64,000 nt of DNA from Streptomyces nodosus (GTDB lineage Bacteria; Actinomycetota; Actinomycetes; Streptomycetales; Streptomycetaceae): contig NZ_CP023747.1 of assembly GCF_008704995.1 (NCBI RefSeq), positions 4,495,501 through 4,559,500 on the forward strand, in the 5' to 3' direction. The translations under genes and the position numbers were made by a program. The notes below the pieces were generated by a model, which was not told the DNA's origin, did not search any database, and was given only the letters and a program-made list of their open reading frames with translations. Of the stretch, positions 15,098-24,329 are shown in pieces (the stretch's first letter is position 1; every line of letters starts with the position of its first letter).

Positions 15098-16756
15098 GTG
15101 AATCAGATGCAGGGCCTGCTCCTAGCGGGCCGCTACCGCTTGGTCGAATCCATAGGCAGCGGCGGCATGGGCCGGGTATGGCGCGCCCACGACCAGATTC
15201 TGCACCGGGATGTCGCCATCAAGGAACTGACGGCCGCCCTGTACGCCATGGAGAGCGATCGTGCCGTACTTCTGGCCCGCACGCATGCAGAGGCACGGGC
15301 CGCCGCACGCATCAACCACTCCGCCGTCGTCACCGTCCATGACGTCCTCGAGCACGACAACCGGCCCTGGATCGTCATGGAGTTGGTCGAGGGCAACTCG
15401 CTCGCCGACGCGGTCAAGGAGCGCGGTCGGCTCGACGCCGCGGAGGCGGCGGGTATCGGGCTGTGGGTGACGCGCGCTCTGCGCGCCGCGCATGCGGCGG
15501 GCGTGCTGCACCGGGACGTGAAGCCGGGAAACGTCCTGCTCGCCGCCGACGGACGGGTGCTGCTCACCGACTTCGGCATCGCACAGGTGGAGGGCGACAC
15601 CACGATCACCCGTACGGGAGAGATCGTCGGGTCCGTCGACTACCTGGCGCCCGAACGGGTCCGCGGTCACGACCCGGGCCCCGCATCCGATCTGTGGGCG
15701 CTCGGGGCCACGCTGTACACGGCGGTGGAGGGCAGGTCACCGTTCCGGCGGACCTCGCCGCTGACCACCATGCAGGCCGTCGTCGACGACGAGCCCGCGG
15801 TGCCGCAGTTCGGGGGCGCCCTGGAGCCGGTGATCGCGGCGCTGCTGCACAAGGACCCGGCGCAGCGGCCCGGGGCGGAACAGCTCGAACAGATGCTGGC
15901 CGAGGCCGCGGAGGGCCGTCGGCCGAAAGCGGCGCAGGAACACGTGGCGACGCTGCGCATGGACCTCGGCGGCGAAGAGGACAGGACCCCGACCGTGGCG
16001 CACCCGGGGGAGGCGCCCGATCCGCAGGCCTCCGGGGGCACCCAGCCCCAGCCCGCTCCGTCGGCCGCGCCCTGGGGCCGACGGAACGGCCGCAAGATCG
16101 CCCTCGTCCTCGCGATGGCCGCGGTCGTCGGTGCCGGGGGCGCGGTGGCCGCGAACCGGTTCGAGAACAGGGACACCGGTACCGGCACGTCCGCGTCCAC
16201 CTCGCCGCCCGACGGGTCCACCTCGCCGTCCGATGCGTCCACGCCACAGTCCGACGCGTCCACCCCGGCCCCACGGAAGACCGCGAACAGCATCCCCGAC
16301 GGCTGGGTGCGCACGGAGGATCCGGCGGGCTTCACCCTCGCCCTTCCCGACGAGGGGTGGAAGCGGGAGCCGTTCGGCGCCTTCCAGACCGACTACACGC
16401 CCGACGGCGGCAAGCACTTCATCCGCATCGCGCTCGACACCGCACCGGACTTCGACGACGCGTACGCGCACCAGGTCGACCTGGAACAGCAGCTCCAGCG
16501 ACTGGTCGACTACGAGCGGGTGACACTCCAGAACAACGTCTACCGTGACTGTCCCGGTTCTCTGTGGGAGTACACCTGGACCGCGCTGGCCAAGGACACG
16601 CCGTTCCCCGGGCCACGTCATGCCGTCGAGGAGATGTACACCGCCCGCGACGGAACCGAGTACGCCATCTATATGTCGGGACCCGCGGACGACTGGAGCG
16701 TCACGCGCGAGCAGTTCGACGTGCTGCTGCGGGCGTGGCGCCCGCCGGCCGCCTGA
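15098..16756 (+). CDS. Membrane Ser/Thr protein kinase 3 of array
   Basis: A 552-residue PknB-like kinase with all catalytic motifs: GSGGMG loop, Lys42 in VAIKEL, HRDVKPGN (about residues 137-144), DFGIAQ, and APERVRG. A transmembrane segment lies near residues 330-350 (IALVLAMAAVVGAGGAVA). The linker has Ser/Thr-Pro repeats (PPDGSTSPSDASTP), then a C-terminal extracytoplasmic domain (EDPAGFTLALPDEGWKR...LWEYTW). The GTG at 15098 lies close behind GCGGGGGA; the ATG at 15107 is an alternative. It has the shortest linker of the array. By position it corresponds to S. coelicolor SCO4777 (pkaH in my recollection; symbol left blank). Confidence 0.92.
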   Translation: MNQMQGLLLAGRYRLVESIGSGGMGRVWRAHDQILHRDVAIKELTAALYAMESDRAVLLARTHAEARAAARINHSAVVTVHDVLEHDNRPWIVMELVEGNSLADAVKERGRLDAAEAAGIGLWVTRALRAAHAAGVLHRDVKPGNVLLAADGRVLLTDFGIAQVEGDTTITRTGEIVGSVDYLAPERVRGHDPGPASDLWALGATLYTAVEGRSPFRRTSPLTTMQAVVDDEPAVPQFGGALEPVIAALLHKDPAQRPGAEQLEQMLAEAAEGRRPKAAQEHVATLRMDLGGEEDRTPTVAHPGEAPDPQASGGTQPQPAPSAAPWGRRNGRKIALVLAMAAVVGAGGAVAANRFENRDTGTGTSASTSPPDGSTSPSDASTPQSDASTPAPRKTANSIPDGWVRTEDPAGFTLALPDEGWKREPFGAFQTDYTPDGGKHFIRIALDTAPDFDDAYAHQVDLEQQLQRLVDYERVTLQNNVYRDCPGSLWEYTWTALAKDTPFPGPRHAVEEMYTARDGTEYAIYMSGPADDWSVTREQFDVLLRAWRPPAA

Positions 16757-16775
16757 CGGCCCGACCGGCGCGCCC

Positions 16776-16942
16776 CTCGTACGCCCCGGCATGCCGGCCG
16801 TACCCGCTCGTACGCCCCGGCATGCCGGCCGTACCCGCTCGTACGCCCCGGCATGCCGGCCGTACCCGCTCGTACGCCCCGGCATGCCGGCCGTACCCGC
16901 TCGTACGCCCCGGCATGCCGGCCGTACCCGCTCGTACGCCCC
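16776..16942 (+). repeat. Perfect 31-bp tandem repeat, five copies plus a partial
   Basis: Five identical 31-bp units start at 16776, 16807, 16838, 16869 and 16900, and a 12-base partial copy lies at 16931-16942. Each unit contains the 12-bp perfect palindrome CCGGCATGCCGG. The period is close to three helical turns, so the palindromes face the same side of the DNA. The array starts 20 bases after kinase 3 and ends 64 bases before kinase 4. No stop codon occurs in the kinase 4 frame, so that frame reads through it, but a 31-base period does not preserve a protein repeat. There are no unique spacers, so it is not CRISPR. Confidence 0.95.
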
Positions 16943-17006
16943 TGTACGTCGCTTGTCGGCCACCGGGGCAGCGGCGTCCCCGAGGGGCGACACGCGGTGG
17001 GGCATG

Positions 17007-18689
17007 ATGGGGCGCATGGGGAGCCAGGGGGAGAACGTCCGTGTCATCGCGGACCGTTACCGGCTGGAGGAGCGGATCGGCCGAGGTGGCATGGGCGTGG
17101 TCTGGCGGGCGACCGACCAGCTGCTCGTCCGGCCGGTGGCGGTCAAGGAACTCCTCCTCGACGACACGCTCTCGGCACAGGAATCCCGGTCGCAGCGCGA
17201 GCGCACCCTGCGCGAGGCGCGAGCGGTCGCACAGCTGCACCACCCGCACATCGTGGTCGTCCATGACGTCGTGGAGCACGGCGAACGCCCCTACATCGTG
17301 ATGGAGCTGATCGAAGGAGGCTCGCTCGCCGAACGGATCGCCGAGCACGGCCCCGTCGACGCACAGGAGGCCGCGCGGATCGGCATCGCCCTGCTGGGCG
17401 CGCTGCGCCGCGCCCATGACGCCGGTGTGCTGCACCGCGATCTGAAGCCCGCGAACGTGCTGGTGGAGGCGGACACCGACCGGGTCGTCCTCACCGACTT
17501 CGGCATCGCCCGGATCGCGGGCGCCACGACGCTCACCGAGACCGGGTCCTTCGTGGGCTCGCCCGAGTACACCGCACCCGAGCGGATGTCCGGCGACCGG
17601 ACCGGCCCCGAGTCCGACCTGTGGTCGCTGGGTGCGCTGCTGTGCGCCCTGCTGAGCGGCGAGTCGCCGTTCCGTCGCGACTCGCTGGGCGGGATCCTGC
17701 ATGCGGTGGTCGTCGACGAGATCCGCCCGCCCGCGCAGGCACAGCCGATCCTGCCCGTCGTCAGAGGGCTGCTGGAACGCGATCCGCGCCGACGCCTGGA
17801 CGCGGCGGAGGCCGAGCGTCTGCTGCGGGAGTTCCTGGAGACGGGCCGCACCCCGAGGGTGCCCGCGGTGTACACGCCGACTCAGCGGAATGTGCTCCGG
17901 CACCCGGCGCCGTCCTCCTCGCGGGAGGCGCCCGACGGGGCACCGCCGGCCACCGCGGCACCGCGGCCCGGAGGGCTTCCGGCCCGGGGCGTGCTCGTCG
18001 CCGCCGCCCTGGTCGCGGCCCTGGCGGGCGCGGGTGTGGCGACGGCGGTGCTGCTGATGAGCGACGGCGGCGACGGCGACGATCCGCACGCGAGTCCGGG
18101 GCCGCCGAGCGCGACGGCGAGTACGGGCGTGTCGCGTCCGGGGCACACCCCGGGCCGGTCCGCGCCGGGACCCGCGCCCACGGTGACGGTGACCCGCCCG
18201 CCGGACTCGGCCCCGGCGTCGGAGTCCACGACCGGTACGGCGCGCCGGGCCCCCTCGGGCTACCGGTCGGTGCGGGATCCGGACGGCTTCTCGCTCGCCG
18301 TGCCGGAGGGGTTCACCCGCAGTCCGCAAGGTGTGCGGATCTTCTACATGTCGCCGGGGGAGACCTTCCGCATCGGCGTCAGGACGGCGGAACCCGACGA
18401 AGGGGGACCGCTCGCGGTGATGCGGAAGGCCGACGCCGACGGCCCGGCCGACAACCCCGGTTACCGCGACGGACGGGTCACCGAGACCTCGCACGAGGGA
18501 CACCCGGCCGCACTCTGGGAGTTCACCTGGAACGGCTTCAGCGCCGCCGAGGGCCCACGGCACACCTACGACCTGTGCTGGGAGCAGAACGGACGGATGT
18601 ACGACGTATGGGTGTCGGCACCGGTCGGGAGGGCCCGGGAGGCCAAGGAGTACTTCGACGTGGCGGTCGGCACGTTCGTACCGGCGTAG
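17007..18689 (+). CDS. Membrane Ser/Thr protein kinase 4 of array
   Basis: A 560-residue PknB-like kinase: GRGGMG loop, Lys47 in VAVKEL, HRDLKPAN, DFGIAR, and APERMSG. A transmembrane helix lies near residues 330-350 (GVLVAAALVAALAGAGVATAVLL), followed by a Pro/Thr/Ser linker and an extracytoplasmic domain (RDPDGFSLAVPEGFTR...LWEFTWNGF). The frame is open far upstream through the 31-bp repeats; I chose ATG 17007 behind GGTGGGG (16996-17002), with ATG 17004 and 17016 as alternatives. By position it is the counterpart of S. coelicolor SCO4778 (PkaI), reported to contact wall-synthesis proteins during sporulation; that equivalence is inferred from gene order. Confidence 0.9.
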   Translation: MGRMGSQGENVRVIADRYRLEERIGRGGMGVVWRATDQLLVRPVAVKELLLDDTLSAQESRSQRERTLREARAVAQLHHPHIVVVHDVVEHGERPYIVMELIEGGSLAERIAEHGPVDAQEAARIGIALLGALRRAHDAGVLHRDLKPANVLVEADTDRVVLTDFGIARIAGATTLTETGSFVGSPEYTAPERMSGDRTGPESDLWSLGALLCALLSGESPFRRDSLGGILHAVVVDEIRPPAQAQPILPVVRGLLERDPRRRLDAAEAERLLREFLETGRTPRVPAVYTPTQRNVLRHPAPSSSREAPDGAPPATAAPRPGGLPARGVLVAAALVAALAGAGVATAVLLMSDGGDGDDPHASPGPPSATASTGVSRPGHTPGRSAPGPAPTVTVTRPPDSAPASESTTGTARRAPSGYRSVRDPDGFSLAVPEGFTRSPQGVRIFYMSPGETFRIGVRTAEPDEGGPLAVMRKADADGPADNPGYRDGRVTETSHEGHPAALWEFTWNGFSAAEGPRHTYDLCWEQNGRMYDVWVSAPVGRAREAKEYFDVAVGTFVPA

Positions 18690-18876
18690 TCACCGGGCCT
18701 GTTCGCACGGCGGGTCGTGACGGCCTGACGGCACCGATGCGGTGGCCGGGTGCACATGCCGTCGGTCCGATGCGTACGGGGTCAAAGGGGAAAAACGCCG
18801 CACGGTGCGTCACGGATGTGTGACCGGTGCGGGACCGGGGTGGCTGACCGGAAGTCGTGCACGGTATGCATGAGCC

Positions 18877-20556
18877 ATGAGCAACCACGGGGGAGGGCCG
18901 AACCGGTCCGACGAGCCGACGACCTTCGGACTGCAACCGCCGCAACCGGCCGCCCCGTATCCGGGCAACCCCTATGCCCAGCCGCAGCCGGAGCCCGCAC
19001 AGGCGGACCCCCGACCCCAGGGGCTCCCCACCCAGGCCGTGCCCGAGGAGCCGAGGGACCCCGGGGCCGGGCGGCTCGTCGCCGGGCGTTACCGGCTGCT
19101 CGCCAAGCTCGGCCACGGAGGCATGGGCACAGTGTGGCGGGCCAAGGACGAGACGGTGGACCGCGAGGTCGCGGTCAAGGAGCCCCGGGTCCCCGATCAC
19201 CTTCCCGAGCGTGAACAGGCCAACGCCTATGAACGGATGCGCCGTGAGGCGCGGGCCGCCGCGCGTCTGGACCACCCGGCCGTCGTCAACGTGTATGACG
19301 TGGCGGTGGTCGACGGCCGACCGTGGATCGTGATGGAGCTGGTGCAGGGCCGCTCCCTGGGCGATGTCCTCCGGGAGGGCACGCTCGGGACGCGCGAGGC
19401 GGCGCGGATCGGTCTTCAGGTGCTGGGCGCGCTGGAGGCCGCGCACGCCGCGGGCATCCTGCACCGCGATGTGAAGCCCGACAACGTCCTGCTCGGGCGG
19501 TACGACCGGGTCGTTCTCACCGACTTCGGCATCGCGCAGATCGAGGGCGAGACCAGTCTCACGGACACGGGCGGCTTCGTCGGCTCGCCCGAGTACGTGG
19601 CGCCGGAGCGGGTGCTGGGCCGGAGACCGGGCCCGGCGTCCGACCTGTGGTCCCTGGGTGTGGTGCTGTACGCGGCGACGGAGGGCGTGTCGCCGTTCCG
19701 CCGCACCAACACGCCCGCGACGCTCCAGTCCGTCCTCAACTCCGTCCCGGCCGCCCCGGCCTCGGCCCGCGGTCCGCTCGCCGACGCCATCAACCGCCTG
19801 CTGGACAAGGACCCGGCGCGCCGCCCGGCCGCCGCCGAGGTGCGCCGGCTGCTGGAGGAGGCGGCGCGTCCGCCGCAGCAGACCCAGCCGGTCCAGCTCA
19901 CCGCGCCTGGTGAGCTTGCCGTCCCCGGCACCAAGGGCGTCCGTCTCGGCCGTGGGACGCTGCTCGGGATCGGCGCGGCGGTCGTCGCCGCGGCGGTCGT
20001 GGCCTATGTGGTCGTCGCGGACCCGTTCGCGGGGCCGCTGCCGGACGGCTGGACGAAGCGCCCGGAGAAGGCGCTGGGTGCGACGCTCGCGGTGCCCGCG
20101 AAGTATCACGTGAGCCGGCCCGAGAAGGACGACACCGACAAGAACTGGGTGACCTACACCGACTGGAGCGGCAGCATCTCGGTCGGCCTGCGCCTCGCAC
20201 GGAAGTCCGAGGACTCGTTGCACCAGATCAAGGACTCGGCGGCGGCAGAGATGTACGCCGACAACGGCGACTTCAAGGACCGGGGCGCCTATGCGCTCGA
20301 CATGCCCAAGGGGCCGAAGACGGATCCGCAGCAGAGTACGTACCAGGGCAGACCGGCAGCCGAGAACACGGTCACCTATCCGACCGACGACAGCCGGAAC
20401 CCGCTTCCCCGCGAGCTGAGGATCTTCTACTACAAGGACTCCGCGGGCAATATGTACAAGCTCATGATCAGCTATCCGGGCAAGGGCGACTTCACCGAGC
20501 GGGGGCGCGAGGTGGCGAGGACGGCGATCGACAACCTGGGCATCGACAAGCTCTAG
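18877..20556 (+). CDS. Membrane Ser/Thr protein kinase 5 of array
   Basis: A 559-residue PknB-like kinase with a Pro/Gln-rich N-terminal tail of about 60 residues before the domain. Motifs: GHGGMG loop, Lys101 in VAVKEP, HRDVKPDN, DFGIAQ, and APERVLG. A transmembrane helix (LLGIGAAVVAAAVVAYVVV, about residues 365-385) leads directly, without the long linker of its neighbours, to a C-terminal domain (ATLAVPAKYHVSRP...YKLMISYPG) that resembles theirs more weakly. The ATG at 18877 has no strong Shine-Dalgarno sequence. It is the last gene of the array; a hairpin terminator follows. Confidence 0.92.
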   Translation: MSNHGGGPNRSDEPTTFGLQPPQPAAPYPGNPYAQPQPEPAQADPRPQGLPTQAVPEEPRDPGAGRLVAGRYRLLAKLGHGGMGTVWRAKDETVDREVAVKEPRVPDHLPEREQANAYERMRREARAAARLDHPAVVNVYDVAVVDGRPWIVMELVQGRSLGDVLREGTLGTREAARIGLQVLGALEAAHAAGILHRDVKPDNVLLGRYDRVVLTDFGIAQIEGETSLTDTGGFVGSPEYVAPERVLGRRPGPASDLWSLGVVLYAATEGVSPFRRTNTPATLQSVLNSVPAAPASARGPLADAINRLLDKDPARRPAAAEVRRLLEEAARPPQQTQPVQLTAPGELAVPGTKGVRLGRGTLLGIGAAVVAAAVVAYVVVADPFAGPLPDGWTKRPEKALGATLAVPAKYHVSRPEKDDTDKNWVTYTDWSGSISVGLRLARKSEDSLHQIKDSAAAEMYADNGDFKDRGAYALDMPKGPKTDPQQSTYQGRPAAENTVTYPTDDSRNPLPRELRIFYYKDSAGNMYKLMISYPGKGDFTERGREVARTAIDNLGIDKL

Positions 20557-20604
20557 GACGGCACGGGGCCGGGACGTCTTCGAACAACGCCCTGATCAGG
20601 CCTT

Positions 20605-20628
20605 TGCCGCCAGTGATCGCTGGCGGCA
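20605..20628 (+). terminator. Terminator after the kinase array
   Basis: A 9-bp stem (20605-20613 and 20620-20628) with a 6-base loop, 48 bases after the last kinase stop. Confidence 0.6.
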
Positions 20629-20698
20629 TGTGAGCACCCGGTGAATCGTCGTTACCGACGGGTACCCAAAGCCCCCGGCCCGGCATACCCTGCGCCTC

Positions 20699-22339
20699 AT
20701 GACGGACTCGCAGGCCCCGGAGAACACCACCGACCAGGCCGGTACGGGCACGGCCGGCACCAACCCGCTCGCCCCCGCCCCCGCCGGCGTCCGCACCGCC
20801 GTCGATGTGGTCACGCCCCAGCTGATCGCCCAGCTCACCAAGGGGGTGGCCGGCTCCGGACGCACCGCCAACCGGACGCCTTTCACCGGCGAGAAGCTGG
20901 CGGACCTGCCCGAGTCCACGCCCGAGGACGTGGCGGGGGCCTTCGCGCGGGCCCGGAAGGCCCAGTCCGCCTGGGGCGCCACTCCCGTGCGGCAGCGCGC
21001 GGCCGTACTGCTCCGTTTCCACGACCTGGTGCTGGCCCGTCAGGCCGAGGTCCTCGACCTGATCCAGCTGGAGACGGGCAAGGCCCGGCTGCACGCCCAT
21101 GAGGAGGTGCAGGCCGTCGCGGTGGCGGCTCGCCACTACGGCCGCAAGACGCCCTGGTATCTGAGGCCCAGGCGGCACCAGGGCGCGCTGCCGTCGCTCA
21201 CCCGTGTCACCGAGCTGCGTCACCCGCGCGGGGTCATCGGCCAGATCGCCCCCTGGAACTACCCGCTAGAACTGTCGGTCGGCGACGCGCTCCCGGCGTT
21301 CGTCGCGGGCAACGCGGTGGTGATGAAGCCCGACACCCAGACCTGTCTGACCGCGCTGTGGGCCCGCGATCTGCTGATCGAGGCCGGGTTGCCCGCCGAG
21401 GTCTTCCAGGTCGTCATCGGCGAAGGACCGGTCGTCGGCCCCGCGGTGGTCGAACACGCGGACTATGTCTCCTTCACCGGCTCCACCCGCACCGGTCGCG
21501 AGGTGGCACAGGGCGCCGCCGCCCGCCTCGTCGGTGTCTCGCTCGAACTGGGCGGCAAGAACGCCATGCTGGTCCTGGAGGACGCCGACATCGAGAAGGC
21601 CGCCGCGGGCGCGGTGCGGGCATGTTTCTCGTCCGCGGGACAACTCTGCATCTCCATCGAACGGTTGTATGTCCATGAGGCGATCGCCGACTCCTTCGTG
21701 GCGCGGTTCGTGGCCCGCACCAGGGCGATGCGGCTGGGCACCTCCCTCGCCTATGGCGCCGACATGGGCTCGCTGGTCGGAGCGCGGCAGCTGGAGACCG
21801 TGACCCGGCATGTGGAGGAGGCCGTGGCCAAGGGCGCGAGGGTACTGGCCGGCGGGGTCGCCCGTCCGGACATCGGCCCGTACTTCTTCGAGCCCACCGT
21901 CCTCGACGGCGTCGAGCCGCCCATGGCGGTGTGCACGGAGGAGACCTTCGGACCGGTGGTGTCGATCCATCGCTTCAGGACGGAGGACGAGGCCGTCGAG
22001 CGCGCCAACGCCACGCCGTACGGACTGAACGCCTCGGTGTGGACCCGCGACGGACGGCGCGGTCGCGCGATCGCCGCCCGGCTGCGCACCGGCACGGTCA
22101 ATGTCAACGAGGGCTATGCGGCCGCCTACGGCAGCGTCGGGTCACCGATGGGCGGCATGAAGGACTCCGGCCTCGGCCGCCGCCACGGCTCCGAGGGGAT
22201 CCTCAAATACACCGAGGCCCAGACCGTCGCCCAGCAGCGGCTGCTGCCGATGGCACCGTCGTTCGGCATGGACGACGAGGCCTACGCGGCGCTGATGAGC
22301 CGCGGGCTGCGCCTGATGAAGGCGCTGGGGCTCCGCTAG
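20699..22339 (+). CDS. gabD2: Succinic semialdehyde dehydrogenase (NADP+), GabD2 type
   Basis: A 546-residue aldehyde dehydrogenase superfamily enzyme, converting succinic semialdehyde to succinate. Visible hallmarks are the cofactor segment PWNYPLELSVGDALPAFVAGN, the FTGSTRTGREV motif, the general base Glu in LELGGKN (about residue 283), and the nucleophile Cys in AGQLCIS (about 318). It most resembles actinobacterial GabD2; substrate specificity is inferred. The ATG lacks a clear Shine-Dalgarno sequence and a CATACC-like box lies about 10 bases upstream, so the mRNA may be leaderless. The next gene starts 29 bases after the stop and is probably cotranscribed. Confidence 0.85.
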   Translation: MTDSQAPENTTDQAGTGTAGTNPLAPAPAGVRTAVDVVTPQLIAQLTKGVAGSGRTANRTPFTGEKLADLPESTPEDVAGAFARARKAQSAWGATPVRQRAAVLLRFHDLVLARQAEVLDLIQLETGKARLHAHEEVQAVAVAARHYGRKTPWYLRPRRHQGALPSLTRVTELRHPRGVIGQIAPWNYPLELSVGDALPAFVAGNAVVMKPDTQTCLTALWARDLLIEAGLPAEVFQVVIGEGPVVGPAVVEHADYVSFTGSTRTGREVAQGAAARLVGVSLELGGKNAMLVLEDADIEKAAAGAVRACFSSAGQLCISIERLYVHEAIADSFVARFVARTRAMRLGTSLAYGADMGSLVGARQLETVTRHVEEAVAKGARVLAGGVARPDIGPYFFEPTVLDGVEPPMAVCTEETFGPVVSIHRFRTEDEAVERANATPYGLNASVWTRDGRRGRAIAARLRTGTVNVNEGYAAAYGSVGSPMGGMKDSGLGRRHGSEGILKYTEAQTVAQQRLLPMAPSFGMDDEAYAALMSRGLRLMKALGLR

Positions 22340-22368
22340 TGCTGTGACATACGAGGGGGAGAAGGCAC

Positions 22369-24147
22369 GTGGCACAGGACGGCTACGACTACGACGTCCT
22401 CGTCGTGGGTTCCGGCTTCGGCGGCTCGGTGACCGCCCTGCGCCTGACCGAGAAGGGCTATCGCGTGGGCGTCCTGGAGGCGGGCCGTCGCTTCACACGC
22501 GGGTCCCTGCCGAAGAACTCCTGGGACCTCAGAAACTATCTGTGGGCGCCCGCCCTCGGCCTGTACGGCATCCAGCGCATCCATCTGCTGGGCCGTGTGA
22601 TGGTGCTCGCGGGCGCCGGGGTCGGCGGCGGCTCCCTCAACTACGCCAACACCCTCTATGTACCGCCGAAGGCGTTCTTCGACGACCCGCAGTGGAAGGA
22701 GATCACCGACTGGCAGGAGGAGCTGAAGCCGTACTACGACCAGGCGCGGCGGATGCTGGGCGTACGGCTCAACCCGACCCGCACGCCCTCGGACGTCCAT
22801 CTCGAGGCGGCCGCCCGGCGGATGGGCGTGGCCGACACCTTCCACATGGCGCCGGTCGGTGTCTTCTTCGGCGACGGTGACGACGCCGGGGGCACGGCCG
22901 GGGCCCGGCCCGGCGAGGAGGTCCCGGACCCCTACTTCGGCGGGGCCGGACCGGCGCGCCGTGCCTGCACCGAGTGCGGGGAGTGCATGACGGGCTGCCG
23001 CCACGGTGCGAAGAACACCCTCAACGAGAACTACCTCCACCTCGCCGAGCAGGCGGGCGCGGTCGTCCACCCCCTGACGACGGTCGTGTCGGTCACGGAC
23101 GACTCGCGGGGCGGGTATGCGGTGGCGACCCTGCCGACGGACGGGTGGCGCAAGCGGGACGGGCGGACCTTCACGGCCCGGCGGGTCGTCCTCGCGGCCG
23201 GCACCTACGGCACACAGACCCTGCTGCACCGGATGAAGGCGAACGGCCTGCTGCCGCACACCTCGGACCGGCTGGGCGAACTGACCCGCACCAACTCCGA
23301 GGCGCTGGTGGGCGCGCAGACCGACGACCGCCGCTACCGCAGGGCGCACGGCGCGGCGAAGGCCGACTTCACCCGGGGTGTGGCGATCACGTCCTCGATC
23401 CACCCGGACGAGAACACCCATGTCGAGCCGGTCCGTTACGGCAGGGGATCGAACGCGATGGGCAGTCTGTCCATCCTTCAGGTGCCCTACGCCGAGGGCT
23501 CCTCGCGGTTCCTGGCCTGGCTGGCGCACGCGGCACGACATCCCTGGCTGCTGGTCCGGTCCCTGTCCAACCACCACTGGTCGGAGCGGACCATCATCGG
23601 TCTGGTGATGCAGTCGCTGGACAATTCGCTGACCACCTATCTGAAGCCGAGGGGAGCCGGGAAGGGCCGGCTGACGGCCCGCCAGGGACACGGCACCCCG
23701 AACCCCCAGCAGATCAGGGCGGCTTCGGAGGCGGCGTCGGCGATCGCCGCGGAGATCAACGGCTTCGCGGGCAGCAATGTGGGCGAACTGATGGGCATGC
23801 CCCTGACCGCGCACTTCCTCGGCGGCTGCCCGATCGGCGCCTCCCGCGAGACGGGTGTGATCGACCCGTACCACCGGCTCTACGGTCATCCCGGCATCTC
23901 GGTGGTCGACGGTGCGGCGGTCTCGGCCAATCCGGGGGTCAATCCGTCGCTGACCATCACGGCGCAGGCGGAGCGGGCGATGTCGTACTGGCCGAACCAG
24001 GGTGAGCCGGACCCGCGTCCGGAGCAGGGGGCGGCGTACCGGCGCCTCAGGCCGGTGGAACCACGGCATCCGGCGGTGCCCGCGGGGGCGTTCGGGGAGC
24101 TGCGGCTGCCGTTCCTCGGGATGCCGCCGTTGCCGCCGAAGCGGTGA
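22369..24147 (+). CDS. GMC-family FAD oxidoreductase, ChoD-like
   Basis: A 592-residue flavoprotein. The N-terminal FAD motif is VLVVGSGFGGSVTALRL; the substrate domain and C-terminal GMC segment (GHPGISVVDGAAVSANPGVNPSLTI) are intact. Cys200, Cys203, Cys206 and Cys210 (CTECGECMTGC) form a ferredoxin-like CX2CX2CX3C cluster that could hold an iron-sulfur centre. The closest known relative by layout is mycobacterial ChoD, annotated as cholesterol oxidase and located just after guaB3; here the kinases and glpD intervene. The true substrate is uncertain. The GTG at 22369 follows GAGGGGGAGAAGG. Confidence 0.85.
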   Translation: MAQDGYDYDVLVVGSGFGGSVTALRLTEKGYRVGVLEAGRRFTRGSLPKNSWDLRNYLWAPALGLYGIQRIHLLGRVMVLAGAGVGGGSLNYANTLYVPPKAFFDDPQWKEITDWQEELKPYYDQARRMLGVRLNPTRTPSDVHLEAAARRMGVADTFHMAPVGVFFGDGDDAGGTAGARPGEEVPDPYFGGAGPARRACTECGECMTGCRHGAKNTLNENYLHLAEQAGAVVHPLTTVVSVTDDSRGGYAVATLPTDGWRKRDGRTFTARRVVLAAGTYGTQTLLHRMKANGLLPHTSDRLGELTRTNSEALVGAQTDDRRYRRAHGAAKADFTRGVAITSSIHPDENTHVEPVRYGRGSNAMGSLSILQVPYAEGSSRFLAWLAHAARHPWLLVRSLSNHHWSERTIIGLVMQSLDNSLTTYLKPRGAGKGRLTARQGHGTPNPQQIRAASEAASAIAAEINGFAGSNVGELMGMPLTAHFLGGCPIGASRETGVIDPYHRLYGHPGISVVDGAAVSANPGVNPSLTITAQAERAMSYWPNQGEPDPRPEQGAAYRRLRPVEPRHPAVPAGAFGELRLPFLGMPPLPPKR

Positions 24148-24156
24148 TCGGGGGGT

Positions 24157-24185
24157 GGCCGCGCCCAAGAGGCCCGGGCGCGGCC
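24157..24185 (+). terminator. Terminator after the GMC oxidoreductase
   Basis: A perfect 10-bp stem (24157-24166 and 24176-24185) with a 9-base loop, 10 bases past the stop codon. Confidence 0.65.
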
Positions 24186-24187
24186 GT

Positions 24188-24240
24188 ACACAGAAAGAAG
24201 GACCTGTGCCCCCCTCCGAGCTCAGGTCCTTCTCCTGTGT
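24188..24240. terminator. Second, longer convergent hairpin
   Basis: An 11-bp stem (24196-24206/24223-24233, 16-base loop) is extended by a 6-bp stem (24188-24193/24235-24240) after a small bulge. It lies between convergent genes and may serve the minus-strand LAETG gene. Confidence 0.6.
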
Positions 24241-24329
24241 GTGGTGCGAGGCGTGCGCGACGCCTGACGTGACCCGCGGGGCCGTCAGATCATGGGCGAC
24301 CTGGCGGCCCGGTCACGGAACCTCGGGTC

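Noticed and set aside
16776..16942. The 31-bp repeats considered as a CRISPR array
   Set aside because: Units are directly contiguous with no unique spacers and no cas genes are present.
16545..17006. Extension of kinase 4 upstream through the tandem repeats
   Set aside because: The extension overlaps kinase 3 coding sequence and consists of repeat-derived residues; kinase similarity begins just after 17016.
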